Shown: in pieces, positions 26,226 through 34,057 of the stretch
Layout: the number at the start of each line of letters is the position of its first letter
Position numbering within the stretch: the first letter of the stretch is position 1
Source of the DNA: DASQMT01 sp963839615
GTDB taxonomy: Bacteria > Actinomycetota > Thermoleophilia > Solirubrobacterales > Solirubrobacteraceae
Assembly (NCBI GenBank): GCA_963839615.1
Contig: CAWIVY010000010.1
Location: 682,001 to 746,000 of the forward strand
Reading direction: 5' to 3'
DNA: 64,000 nucleotides
The notes under the pieces: model-generated
Seen by the model: only the letters and a program-made list of their open reading frames with translations
What the model was told of the DNA's origin: nothing
The model's database searches: none
Translations under genes and position numbers: made by a program

Positions 26226-26261
26226 TTGCACTGACAAAGCAGTTAGGAATAGGTTTGTCAG
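26226..26261 (+). promoter_or_regulatory. Putative promoter with embedded inverted repeat, upstream of the cold-shock gene
   Basis: TTGCAC (26226-26231) and TAGGTT (26250-26255) are spaced 18 bp apart and resemble -35/-10 boxes. An 8-bp inverted repeat CTGACAAA (26231-26238) / TTTGTCAG (26254-26261) overlaps both boxes, so it could be an operator. The resulting leader to ATG 26340 would be about 75 nt and contains GCTCC-CGG-GGAGC, a small hairpin. Confidence 0.45.
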
Positions 26262-26339
26262 CGTCGGGACCGGTCGAGCTCCGGCCGGTCGTCACTGGGG
26301 GCTCCCGGGGAGCACCACCGGAAGTGGGGAAGAGCAGGC

Positions 26340-26543
26340 ATGTCATCAGGGACGGTCAAGTGGTTCTCCGACGACAAGGGATTCGGCTTCATAACGCCCG
26401 ACGAGGGCGGCCGAGACCTGTTCGTGCACTTCTCGGGGATCATCGGCGACGGCTACCGCTCGCTGCCCGAGGGATCGAAGGTCACGTACGAGGAAGAGAA
26501 CGGGGAGAAGGGCCCCAAGGCCGTCAACGTACAGAAGGTCTGA
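26340..26543 (+). CDS. Cold-shock domain protein
   Basis: A 67-residue CSD protein. GTVKWFSDDKGFGFITPD contains RNP1 and DLFVHFSGI contains RNP2. It binds single-stranded nucleic acid and acts as an RNA chaperone or transcript antiterminator. It is slightly divergent after RNP2 (GDGYRSLPEGSKVTYEEENG), but still standard length. Monocistronic, with its own putative promoter. Confidence 0.96.
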   Translation: MSSGTVKWFSDDKGFGFITPDEGGRDLFVHFSGIIGDGYRSLPEGSKVTYEEENGEKGPKAVNVQKV

Positions 26544-26621
26544 CGGTGCGTCGGGGCGGTGGAGCGGCGTCGCCACCGCCCCGACAGCAACCTTGACCGG
26601 CCGCTCGTGTTCAATGCGGGC

Positions 26622-27296
26622 ATGTACGGGACCCTCATGAGGCTCCTCCTCGTCGCATTCGCGGCGGCCTTGCTCCTGCCCGGCGCCGCCTCCGCGAAGA
26701 TCATCGAGGTGGGCGACATCGGCGCGGTCGCGCCGCCCAGCTGTCCGACGAGCCCCTGTGAGGTGATCTCGCGGACGACCGCCTTCCAGACGCGCGCGGA
26801 AGGCAAGCGGAAGCTCTTCGTCGCGCCGAAGGCCGGCAGGATCGTCGCCTGGACGATCACGCTCGGCACCCCGAAGCCCAAGCAGCGCAAGTACTTCGAG
26901 GAGAACCTCGGCGGCGTCGCTCAGGCCGGTATCACCGTGCTCAAGCAGGGCGATCGCCGCTACGGACGCGTCACGGCGGAGAGCCCGGTGCAGACGCTGA
27001 CGCCGTACTTCGGCCAGACCGTCCAGTTCCCGCTCAGCACGTCGCTCGCGATCAACAAGGGCGACGTCGTCGCGCTCACCGTCCCGACCTGGGCGCCGGC
27101 GCTCGGCCTCGGCATGGGGCGCGACAGCGTCTGGCGCGCGAGCAGGGACAAGGACGCCTGCGATGACACCCAGACCCAGAGCGCGCAGACCAGCCTCCAG
27201 GACCTGACGCAGTACAAGTGCGCCTACCGCACGGCCCGGCTCACGTACAGCGCGACGCTGATCACGACGCCGGTCCCGCCGAAGCCGCCGACCTAG
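26622..27296 (+). CDS. Secreted protein of unknown function
   Basis: A 224-residue protein. ATG 26622 gives a good signal peptide (LMRLLLVAFAAALLLPGAASA, cleavage after ASA); ATG 26637 is also possible. The mature part has four Cys residues (CPTSPC; DACDD...YKC) and beta-rich sequence resembling small extracellular domains. KAGRIVAWTITLGTPKPKQ and INKGDVVALTVPTWAP are its most recognisable stretches. I do not know a family. It ends 10 bp before the end of the convergent GGDEF gene. Confidence 0.7.
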   Translation: MYGTLMRLLLVAFAAALLLPGAASAKIIEVGDIGAVAPPSCPTSPCEVISRTTAFQTRAEGKRKLFVAPKAGRIVAWTITLGTPKPKQRKYFEENLGGVAQAGITVLKQGDRRYGRVTAESPVQTLTPYFGQTVQFPLSTSLAINKGDVVALTVPTWAPALGLGMGRDSVWRASRDKDACDDTQTQSAQTSLQDLTQYKCAYRTARLTYSATLITTPVPPKPPT

Positions 27297-27306
27297 TGTC
27301 GAGCCG

Positions 27307-29430
27307 CTAGCCCCCGAGCAGGTCGAGCAGGGCCACTACGACCGTCGGGTCGAATTGCGTGCCGGCCCGTGCGCGCAGCTCGGCCACCGCCTCCGTATGC
27401 CCGCGCGAGGGCCGGTAGGGCCGCTCCGTGGTCATCGCGGCGTAGGCGTCGCAGGCGAGGACGATGCGCGAGCCGATCGGGATCTGCGCTCTGATCAGCC
27501 CGTCCGGGTAGCCGGTCCCGTCCCAGTGCTCGTGCTCGTGGCGCACGATCGGCGCCACCGGCGCGAGCTGCGGGAGCCTGCGCAGGATGCCCTCGCCGAT
27601 CACGGGGTGCTCGGCCATCACGCGCCACTCGGCGTCGTCGAGCGAGCCGTCCTTGTGGAGGATCTCGTGGGGGATCGCAAGTTTGCCGACATCGTGCAGC
27701 AGCGCGGCATGGCCCACGCGCTCGACGGCGTCGGCGGTCAGGCCGAGCAGCATGGCGACACCGGTCGCCAGCCGGACCACCAGCTCGGAGTGGCCCTGGG
27801 TGTACTTGTCGCGCGCCTCGATCGCAGCGGCAAGCGCCTGGATCGCAGCGGGGGACGCGTCCGCCTGCTGCAGCCGCGCGAGCTCCTCCTCGGCGTCCGG
27901 GTTGGCCACGGCGACGCGGCCCTTGCCGGTGCGCTTGGCGAGCAACAGCGCGCGGTCGGCGGCGGCGAGCAGGTCGTCGGCTCCCATCGGCGGCTCCCAC
28001 GAGGAGATGCCGATCGAGCAGCTGCTCAGATCCTCGCCGGCTCCGGGCGGTGCGCCGTTCCGGACGCGCACGCGCACGCGCTCCGCGATCACGCGCGCGA
28101 CGTACTCCGCCGTGCCGGGCAGCACGAGCACGAACTCGTCGCCGCCGTAGCGGGCGACCCGGTCGTAGGGACGGACCTCCGCGCGCAGGGCGTCGGCCAC
28201 GCGGCGCAGCATGGCGTCGCCGGCAGCGTGGCCGAGCTCGTCGTTGACGCGCTTGAAGTCGTCGAGGTCGATCAGCACGCAGCAGAGCGGCTGGCTGTCG
28301 CGCGCGGCCCTGGCGATCTCCTCGCGCACCCGGAGCTGCATCGCACCGTGATTCAGCAGGCCGGTCAGCGCATCCGTGCTCGCCGCGGTGCGGACGTCGT
28401 CGTAGGCCTCGGCGTTGTGGCACGCGATCACCGCGAGGTCGGCGATCGCCTCGAGCACGCCCAGGTCGTCGGGGGTGACCTCGCGGCGGTCCAGGAAGCC
28501 GACCGAGAGGGCTCCGCGCAGCTCGCCGTTCCAGCACATCGGCACGCCCACGCCGGAGCACACGCCGGGCAGGATGATGTTGGCGGGAACGGTCACATCC
28601 TCCTCGTATGCGGACGTCAGGACCGCCTGCCCGGTGGCGAGCACCTGCCCCGCGATCCCCTCGCCGGGTGCCAACCGGTAGCCGAACCACTCGTCCGGGC
28701 AGTTGTGCCCCGCCGTCGCCAGCCCGTTGCCGTCGACGTCGATCAGGTAGACGCCCGCCATCGCGCCGTCGACGGCGAGGCTGGCCTCGCGCGCGAGCGT
28801 GTCGAGCACGGCCTGCCGTTCGAGCGACACGTTGAGCGCGTGGGCGGCACGCGCCAGCGCCTGGTCGCGCTCGGACTGGGCGACGCGGCGCTGCTCGGAC
28901 TCGAGCCGTGCCAGCCCGAGTGCAGCCTGGTTGGCGAGCGTCTCGGCGATCAGGATCTCGTCGGGGCTCCAGACGCCCGCGGTCCGGCGTGCGAGCACCG
29001 CGACGTGACGCACGTCGCCCGCCCAGGCGAGCGGCACGAGCAGCGCGCTGCGGGCCTCGAGCCGGGCCGCGCGCTCGGCACCGAGATCGGACACCATGCG
29101 TGACTCGTCGAGCGCCAGGGAGTGGGCCGTCGCGGCCACATGCGCCGGCCCCGGCGCGAGCGGAGCGGGTTCGGCCGCCGGCGCGAGCAGCTCCGCGCCG
29201 TCGAGCCTGAGCGCGCTTCGCGCCTCCGCTACGAACGCGGCGACCAGCTCGCCCTCGGAGCACGCCGACAAAGCCACCTCCGAGAGGCGGCGCAGTGGGG
29301 CATGCGCTGCATGCGTTCTGGTCGTGGATACGGGGGTCTGAGAAATGACAGCCTTCGGCCAAGGTGTACCGTCCGATATCGGCCCGGGAAGCACCCGGCT
29401 TGATCCCACGCACGCCGGGAACCACCGCAA
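27307..29430 (-). CDS. GAF-GAF-GGDEF-HD-GYP protein (cyclic-di-GMP turnover)
   Basis: Up to 707 residues. Two GAF-like regions (about 45-190 and 205-345), a GGDEF domain (about 350-505; TDALTGLLNHG, LIDLDDFKRVND, RYGGDEF) and an HD-GYP domain (about 525-700; ARDKYTQGHSELV, LLHDVGKLAIP, HEHWDGTGYPDGL, RIVLACDAYAAM). The two catalytic domains usually make and degrade cyclic di-GMP. Both have intact key residues, so the net activity cannot be told. The start is unclear: TTG 29430, GTG 29409 and GTG 29391 are possible and none has a good ribosome-binding site. Cytoplasmic; the signal sensed by the GAF domains is unknown. Confidence 0.88.
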   Translation of the reverse strand: MRWFPACVGSSRVLPGPISDGTPWPKAVISQTPVSTTRTHAAHAPLRRLSEVALSACSEGELVAAFVAEARSALRLDGAELLAPAAEPAPLAPGPAHVAATAHSLALDESRMVSDLGAERAARLEARSALLVPLAWAGDVRHVAVLARRTAGVWSPDEILIAETLANQAALGLARLESEQRRVAQSERDQALARAAHALNVSLERQAVLDTLAREASLAVDGAMAGVYLIDVDGNGLATAGHNCPDEWFGYRLAPGEGIAGQVLATGQAVLTSAYEEDVTVPANIILPGVCSGVGVPMCWNGELRGALSVGFLDRREVTPDDLGVLEAIADLAVIACHNAEAYDDVRTAASTDALTGLLNHGAMQLRVREEIARAARDSQPLCCVLIDLDDFKRVNDELGHAAGDAMLRRVADALRAEVRPYDRVARYGGDEFVLVLPGTAEYVARVIAERVRVRVRNGAPPGAGEDLSSCSIGISSWEPPMGADDLLAAADRALLLAKRTGKGRVAVANPDAEEELARLQQADASPAAIQALAAAIEARDKYTQGHSELVVRLATGVAMLLGLTADAVERVGHAALLHDVGKLAIPHEILHKDGSLDDAEWRVMAEHPVIGEGILRRLPQLAPVAPIVRHEHEHWDGTGYPDGLIRAQIPIGSRIVLACDAYAAMTTERPYRPSRGHTEAVAELRARAGTQFDPTVVVALLDLLGG

Positions 29431-29459
29431 CTAGCGGCTTCGCCACGCGAACGCGCGGC

Positions 29460-29876
29460 TCAGCAGGCGCCGGCGTTCTGCTCGCAGAAGCTCTCGAACT
29501 GCTCCGGCGCAGATCCGGCCGCCGGCGGCTCTTCGGTGGTCGTGTCCTCCGGCGCGGCCTCGGCCGTGGGCGCCGCGGTGCCGCCGCTCGTGTCCTCCGT
29601 GGCTTCCGGCACGGCGGCGCCGGTGTCCGGTTCGGCCGTCTCGTCCGTCGCGGCGGCGTCCTCGTCGGCGGTGGCGTCGGCGTCGGCGTCGGCGTCCGTG
29701 CTCGCGTCCGCGTTCGACCCGGAGGCGCCGAGCTCGCTGTCGCTCGGCACGATCAGCGCCGGCGGCGCGCCGGGCACCTCGTCGGCCGGGACGTCGCCGG
29801 CACCGCAGCCGGCGGCGAGCAGCGCCAGGACGGCGAACGCGAGTGCGAGGAGGCTTGTGCGCGGTGCGGGGCGCAT
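29460..29876 (-). CDS. Low-complexity lipoprotein
   Basis: A 138-residue protein with a lipobox (LLALAFAVLALLAAGC), so it is probably lipid-anchored outside the cytoplasmic membrane. The mature part is an acidic Ala/Asp/Thr/Glu/Pro linker-like sequence (DADADADATADEDAA) with no domain; it ends in two Cys. The DA run is encoded by four GGCGTC units (29673-29696, plus strand). Function unknown. Confidence 0.6.
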   Translation of the reverse strand: MRPAPRTSLLALAFAVLALLAAGCGAGDVPADEVPGAPPALIVPSDSELGASGSNADASTDADADADATADEDAAATDETAEPDTGAAVPEATEDTSGGTAAPTAEAAPEDTTTEEPPAAGSAPEQFESFCEQNAGAC

Positions 29877-29889
29877 AGGTCAGGCGAGG

Positions 29890-30159
29890 TCAGCGTGGCA
29901 GGGCGGCCATGCGGCGGCCGCAGTGCGGGCAGTCGTTGAGGTCCTTCTGAGCGAGCTGATCGCACCAGTTGCAGAAGCGCAGGTTCTCGACCGCCCACGG
30001 CAGCGCGGACTTCGACGGCGCGGCGGGCAGCCCCATGCCGACGATCTCCATCGGCTCGCCGGTTTCGCGGTCGAGGTAGGTCTCGCCCTCCTCGGCGGGC
30101 AGCAGCACCTCACGGCCGGTGGACGGGGTGCGCAAGCGATACAGCTGGCGCGAGCTCAT
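29890..30159 (-). CDS. Small zinc-ribbon protein
   Basis: An 89-residue protein starting at ATG 30159. The C-terminus has FCNWC and DCPHCGRRM, two CxxC pairs typical of a zinc ribbon; the N-terminus has LYRLRTPSTGREVLLP and DRETGEPMEIVGMG. No enzymatic domain. Its stop is 13 bp upstream of the start of the lipoprotein gene on the same strand. It lies divergently from the glycosyltransferase gene, and the two 5' ends are only 38 bp apart. Confidence 0.65.
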   Translation of the reverse strand: MSSRQLYRLRTPSTGREVLLPAEEGETYLDRETGEPMEIVGMGLPAAPSKSALPWAVENLRFCNWCDQLAQKDLNDCPHCGRRMAALPR

Positions 30160-30196
30160 CGGCGTGCAGCCTACCAACGGGCTCGGCGCCGTTACG

Positions 30197-31738
30197 GTGG
30201 AGAGCTTGCGCGTACTGATCTTCCACGGCTACCTGCTGCGCGGCACGGGGTCCAACGTCTACAACGCGGAGCTCGGGCGGGCGCTGGTGGGGGCGGGGCA
30301 TGAGCTGCATCTGCTCTGCCAGGACCGCTCGCCGCTGGACCTCCCGTGGGTCGACGCGGTCGGCGACTGGGACGGCGGCGAGCTCGAGCTCTCGGTCCGG
30401 CGCGACCCGCCGCGGGCCACGGTCTACAGGCCGGACATAGGCGGGCTGCTGCCGGTCTACGTGGCCGACCGCTACGACGCGATCGAGGCGCGTCCGTTCG
30501 AGGATCTCGACGAGTCGGAGGTCGCTGCGTACGTGGACGGCAACGTGGCGGCCGTGGCGGAGGTCGTCGCAAGGGCTCGTCCGGAGGTCGCGCTCGCCAA
30601 CCACCTCGTGATGGGCCCGCTCATCCTCACCAGGGCGCTCGCAGCCGCCGGCGTGCCCTACGCGGTCAAGATCCACGGCAGCGCGCTGGAGTACACGGTC
30701 AAGCGCCATTCCCGCTTCCTGCCCGCCGCCCGCGAGGGGCTGGCGGGCGCTCGCGGGGTGCTCGTCGGCTCGAGCCACACGGCTGAGAGCCTGTGGGCGG
30801 CCCTGCCGGAGCCCGGGCTGCGGGAGAGGACCCGCCTCGGCCCGCCCGGCGTCGACGTCTCCCGCTTCGCGCCGCGTGAGCCTGACGCGGCCGCGGAAGG
30901 CCTCGCCGGGCTGCGTGCGCGGCTCCTGGAGGCGCCGGAGGCCGACGGGCCGGCCGGATCCTCCTTCACGCGCTCGTCGGCCGAGGCGGCTGCCGCGCTC
31001 GGCGCGCTCGACCCGGGGCGCGACCGGATCGTCGTCTACGTCGGCAAGCTGATCGCCTCCAAGGGGGTCGAGCTGCTGCTCGCCGCCTGGCCGCTGGTGC
31101 TTGCGCGGGTCCCGGACGCGCGGCTGCTCGTGGTCGGCTTCGGCGGGTTCCGTGCGGCGCTCGAGGGCCTCGCCGCCGCGCTCGCCCGCGGTGACCTCGA
31201 TGCCGCCGCCTCCCTGCGGGGCGAGGACGGGCGCGAGCTGCCCGAGCTGGCCGCGTTCCTCGCCGGTCTCGGGCCCGAGGCCACGTCGTACCTTTCCGCG
31301 GCGGCCGGTATCGCCGACCGGCTCCACTGGGTGGGCAGGCTCGAGCACTTCGAGCTCACCGACGTCCTGCCGGCGGCGGACGCGATGGCGATGCCGAGCA
31401 CGTTCCCGGAGGCCTTCGGGATGGTCGCCGCCGAGGCCGCCGCGTGCGGCGCGCTGCCTGTCGTGGCCGGCCACTCCGGCATGGCGGAGGTGGCGCGGGC
31501 GCTGGCCGCGGCGGCCCCGGCAGAGGTGCGGCCGTGGCTCACGTTCGAGGTCGGACCCGACGCGGTGAACCAGCTCGCCGACGGCCTGGCGTCGTGGCTC
31601 GAGGCGGAGCCAGGCCTGCGGGCGGAGACCCGCGCGGCGATCGTCGGCGTCGCCCGCGAGCGCTATTCCTGGGACGGCGTGGCGGCCACGGTGATCGCGG
31701 CAGCCGAGGGCCGCCTGGAGGGCCTGCCTGAGGCCTGA
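30197..31738 (+). CDS. Family 4 glycosyltransferase
   Basis: About 513 residues with the two-Rossmann GT-B layout. LRVLIFHGYLLRGTGSNVYN is the N-terminal domain start; VYVGKLIASKGVELLLAAWP, LLVVGFGG and MPSTFPEAFGMVAAEAAACG are C-terminal donor-binding motifs. Start is GTG 30197, or TTG 30206 (GGAG 3-4 nt upstream). There is an unusually long insertion between the two halves (about 235-275) and near residue 340 (GLAAALARGDLDAAASLRGE). It likely transfers a sugar to lipid or a small molecule; specificity unknown. Confidence 0.8.
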   Translation: MESLRVLIFHGYLLRGTGSNVYNAELGRALVGAGHELHLLCQDRSPLDLPWVDAVGDWDGGELELSVRRDPPRATVYRPDIGGLLPVYVADRYDAIEARPFEDLDESEVAAYVDGNVAAVAEVVARARPEVALANHLVMGPLILTRALAAAGVPYAVKIHGSALEYTVKRHSRFLPAAREGLAGARGVLVGSSHTAESLWAALPEPGLRERTRLGPPGVDVSRFAPREPDAAAEGLAGLRARLLEAPEADGPAGSSFTRSSAEAAAALGALDPGRDRIVVYVGKLIASKGVELLLAAWPLVLARVPDARLLVVGFGGFRAALEGLAAALARGDLDAAASLRGEDGRELPELAAFLAGLGPEATSYLSAAAGIADRLHWVGRLEHFELTDVLPAADAMAMPSTFPEAFGMVAAEAAACGALPVVAGHSGMAEVARALAAAAPAEVRPWLTFEVGPDAVNQLADGLASWLEAEPGLRAETRAAIVGVARERYSWDGVAATVIAAAEGRLEGLPEA

Positions 31739-31768
31739 GCGCCTCTCATCCAAGTAGGATGCCGCGCC

Positions 31769-32503
31769 ATGAACGGAGGAAGGTTCCGGACGCTTCTCCT
31801 CGCGGGCTTCGCGGTCGCCGCGCTGACGGGCTGCGAGCTCAAGGACGACGGCGACAACCTCGTGAACGGCAAGACGCTGTTCGTGCAGGAGTGCTCCTCG
31901 TGCCACACGCTGGCGCGCGCGAGCGCGAAGGGCGTCGTCGGGCCGAACCTCGACGAGGCCTGGCAGCAGTCGGCGAAGGACGGCCTCGGCCGCTCCACGT
32001 TCGAGGGCCTGGTGCACAAGCAGATCCTGGACCCGAACCGCAACGTGCAGTTCGACACCGAGACGGGCAAGCCGCTGCAGCTGATGCCGGCGGAGCTCGT
32101 GAAGGGCGAGGACGCGCAGGACGTCGCCGCCTACGTCGCCTCGGCTGCCGCCGCGCCCGGCGAGGACCCGGGTCGGCTCGCCGACGCGGGCGGCGCGAAG
32201 GCAGAGGGGACGGCGAAGGCGGAGGACGGGAAGCTCGCGATCCCCGTCGGCACCGGGCTCACCTACAAGTTCGCCGACGCCGAGGCGCCGGCCGGTCCGC
32301 TGGAGATCGATTCGGTCAACGAGCAGTCCCAGGACCACAACATCGCGGTCGACGGCGGCGGCGTCGACGAGAAGGGCGAGGTCGTCAAGGACGGCGGCAC
32401 GTCGAAGGTCGAGGTCGACCTGAAGCCGGGCGAGTACGCGTTCTACTGCTCCGTCCCCGGCCACCGCGAGGGCGGCATGGAGGGCAAGCTGACGGTCAAG
32501 TAG
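31769..32503 (+). CDS. Lipoprotein with cytochrome c and cupredoxin domains
   Basis: A 244-residue exported protein. Lipobox LTGC (residue 22) suggests membrane anchoring. CSSCH (about 43-47) is a haem-c site, with MPAEL as a possible sixth ligand. The C-terminal domain (about 155-244) is plastocyanin-like, with ligands in SQDHNIAV and in YCSVPGHREGGM. A haem-c domain and a copper domain in one lipoprotein make a plausible periplasmic-side electron donor for the adjacent oxidase. It converges on ctaG, overlapping by 8 bp. Confidence 0.85.
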   Translation: MNGGRFRTLLLAGFAVAALTGCELKDDGDNLVNGKTLFVQECSSCHTLARASAKGVVGPNLDEAWQQSAKDGLGRSTFEGLVHKQILDPNRNVQFDTETGKPLQLMPAELVKGEDAQDVAAYVASAAAAPGEDPGRLADAGGAKAEGTAKAEDGKLAIPVGTGLTYKFADAEAPAGPLEIDSVNEQSQDHNIAVDGGGVDEKGEVVKDGGTSKVEVDLKPGEYAFYCSVPGHREGGMEGKLTVK

Positions 32504-33287
32504 CCGCGCGGGCCCGCTCGCTGGCCTCGTCGCGGTCGTGCTGCTGCGCGGCGTGCCAGAAGAAGAACGCCAGCGCGAAGGCCATGATCACGATGTCGAG
32601 CGCGACCATCATCGCGCCCGCCGTCTGCTGGTCGGCCAGCGCGTCGATGCCGCGCCGCTCGCCGCTGCCGTACACGCCCGTGTAGATCGGCTCGCGGATC
32701 AGCACGAACGCCATCCCGAGGAACATCCCGATCATCCGCGCCGCGATGATGTGGCCGATCTTCCACAGCTCGCCGCGCAGGCGCCGGCGCTTGGGCTCCA
32801 GCGCGGGCCACCAGACGATGACCCCGGCGAAGATGAAGCTCGCGTGCTGGCCGAGGTGGACGAAGTCGTTGCGCACCGCGCCCTCGAACGCGAACGACAG
32901 GTGCCAGCCGTAGAGCACCAGCGTGTAGACGGGGATCGCGACGAGCGGGCGGCGCAGGAAGCGGAAGGCCCCGCGCAGGCGCCGGCGCCTGGCCAGGCCG
33001 ACCAGGACCGAGCGCGGCAGGAAGAATCCCAGCACCGGGTTGCGCAGCCCCGCCAGCAACAGCGGCGCGCCGAGATCGGCGAGCAGCAGGTGCTCGGCCA
33101 TGTGGGCGCTCAGCAGGTCGTCGGCGAGCGATCCCAGCGGCGAGAGCAACGCGACCGCCTGGAGGCCCAGCCCGACGTGCCAGCAGGCGATCTGGGCGCG
33201 CGGCACGGTCACGCCGCGGCCGCCGAGCACGCGCAGCGCGCGCACGTACAGCCACTCGGCGACGATGAGCCAGATCAGGATCGCCAT
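32496..33287 (-). CDS. ctaG: Cytochrome c oxidase assembly protein, CtaG (caa3) family
   Basis: A 263-residue membrane protein with about seven hydrophobic segments. HMAEHLLLADLGAPLLLAG and YGWHLSFAFEGA and LGQHASFIFAGVIVWWP are typical of the Bacillus-type CtaG family (PF09678), associated with insertion of copper into caa3-type oxidases. ATG 33287. Last gene in the A2-oxidase gene string on this strand. Confidence 0.85.
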   Translation of the reverse strand: MAILIWLIVAEWLYVRALRVLGGRGVTVPRAQIACWHVGLGLQAVALLSPLGSLADDLLSAHMAEHLLLADLGAPLLLAGLRNPVLGFFLPRSVLVGLARRRRLRGAFRFLRRPLVAIPVYTLVLYGWHLSFAFEGAVRNDFVHLGQHASFIFAGVIVWWPALEPKRRRLRGELWKIGHIIAARMIGMFLGMAFVLIREPIYTGVYGSGERRGIDALADQQTAGAMMVALDIVIMAFALAFFFWHAAQQHDRDEASERARAAT

Positions 33288-33331
33288 CTCGCACCAGTGT
33301 GGCGCGTCGGGTGTGAACCTGTCTCAAGTCC

Positions 33332-33439
33332 TCAGAGCGCGCGAATCACCAGGCTGATCGCCACCACGACCAGCGCGACGGCGATCACGTACAGCAGGAA
33401 GCGGAACGCACCCGCCTCCGAGCGCAGCGGGTTCTGCAC
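33332..33439 (-). CDS. 35-residue single-span membrane protein in the oxidase string
   Basis: A short frame from GTG 33439 to TGA 33332, starting 3 bp after the stop of subunit III. It begins QNPLRSEAGAFRFLL and continues into a hydrophobic helix (YVIAVALVVVAISLVI). The gap between ctaE and ctaG would otherwise be empty. Its position and helix suggest a small oxidase subunit or assembly factor, but no family is known to me. Confidence 0.5.
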   Translation of the reverse strand: MQNPLRSEAGAFRFLLYVIAVALVVVAISLVIRAL

Positions 33440-33442
33440 GGT

Positions 33443-34057
33443 CTAGAGGATGTAGACGGTGACGTAGACGACGATCCACATCACGTCGACGAAGTGCCAG
33501 TAGATGCCCGGCACCTCGATGCCACGGTGGTCCTCGGCCGTGAAGTGGCCGCGGAAGGCGCGGATCGTGACGAACAGCAGCAGCGTCAGGCCGATGAAGA
33601 CGTGCGCGCCGTGCAGGCCGGTGAGGCCGTAGAAGATCGTGCCCTGGGCGTGGTCCTGCGGTGAGAAGCCGATGTGCACGTACTCGTTGATCTGGACGAA
33701 CAGGAACGTGCAGCCGAGCAGGAACGTGGTCAGGATCCCGGCCTGCAGCCCACGCCGGTTGCCCATCTTGTGCGCGTGCTCGGCCCAGTGCAGCGTGAAC
33801 GAGGACGAGATCAGGATCGCCGTGTTGACGCCCGCGATCAGCTTCGGCAGGTGGGTCGCCTCGGCCGGCCAGTCGGCGCCCTGCACGATCCGGATGAAGA
33901 AGTACGCCGTGAAGAAGGCCCCGAAGACCATCACCTCGCTGATGATGAAAAGCAGCATCCCCAGGAGGGACGGGTCCACGCGCGAGGAGCGGTTGGCCGG
34001 CGGCGGGCCGTGGTGCTCGTGCTCGTGATGGCCGGCCGCGAGGGCGCCGGCCTCCAT
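33443..34057 (-). CDS. ctaE: Cytochrome c oxidase subunit III
   Basis: A 204-residue membrane protein. FIISEVMVFGAFFTAYFFIR, LHWAEHAHK, GLHGAHVFIGL and GIYWHFVDVMWIVVYVTVYI are the hallmark stretches of subunit III. Length and five-helix profile match the short actinobacterial type. ATG 34057 overlaps the stop of the USP-like gene (TGATG). No second subunit III gene is present, so it may serve both oxidases of the locus. Confidence 0.93.
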   Translation of the reverse strand: MEAGALAAGHHEHEHHGPPPANRSSRVDPSLLGMLLFIISEVMVFGAFFTAYFFIRIVQGADWPAEATHLPKLIAGVNTAILISSSFTLHWAEHAHKMGNRRGLQAGILTTFLLGCTFLFVQINEYVHIGFSPQDHAQGTIFYGLTGLHGAHVFIGLTLLLFVTIRAFRGHFTAEDHRGIEVPGIYWHFVDVMWIVVYVTVYIL

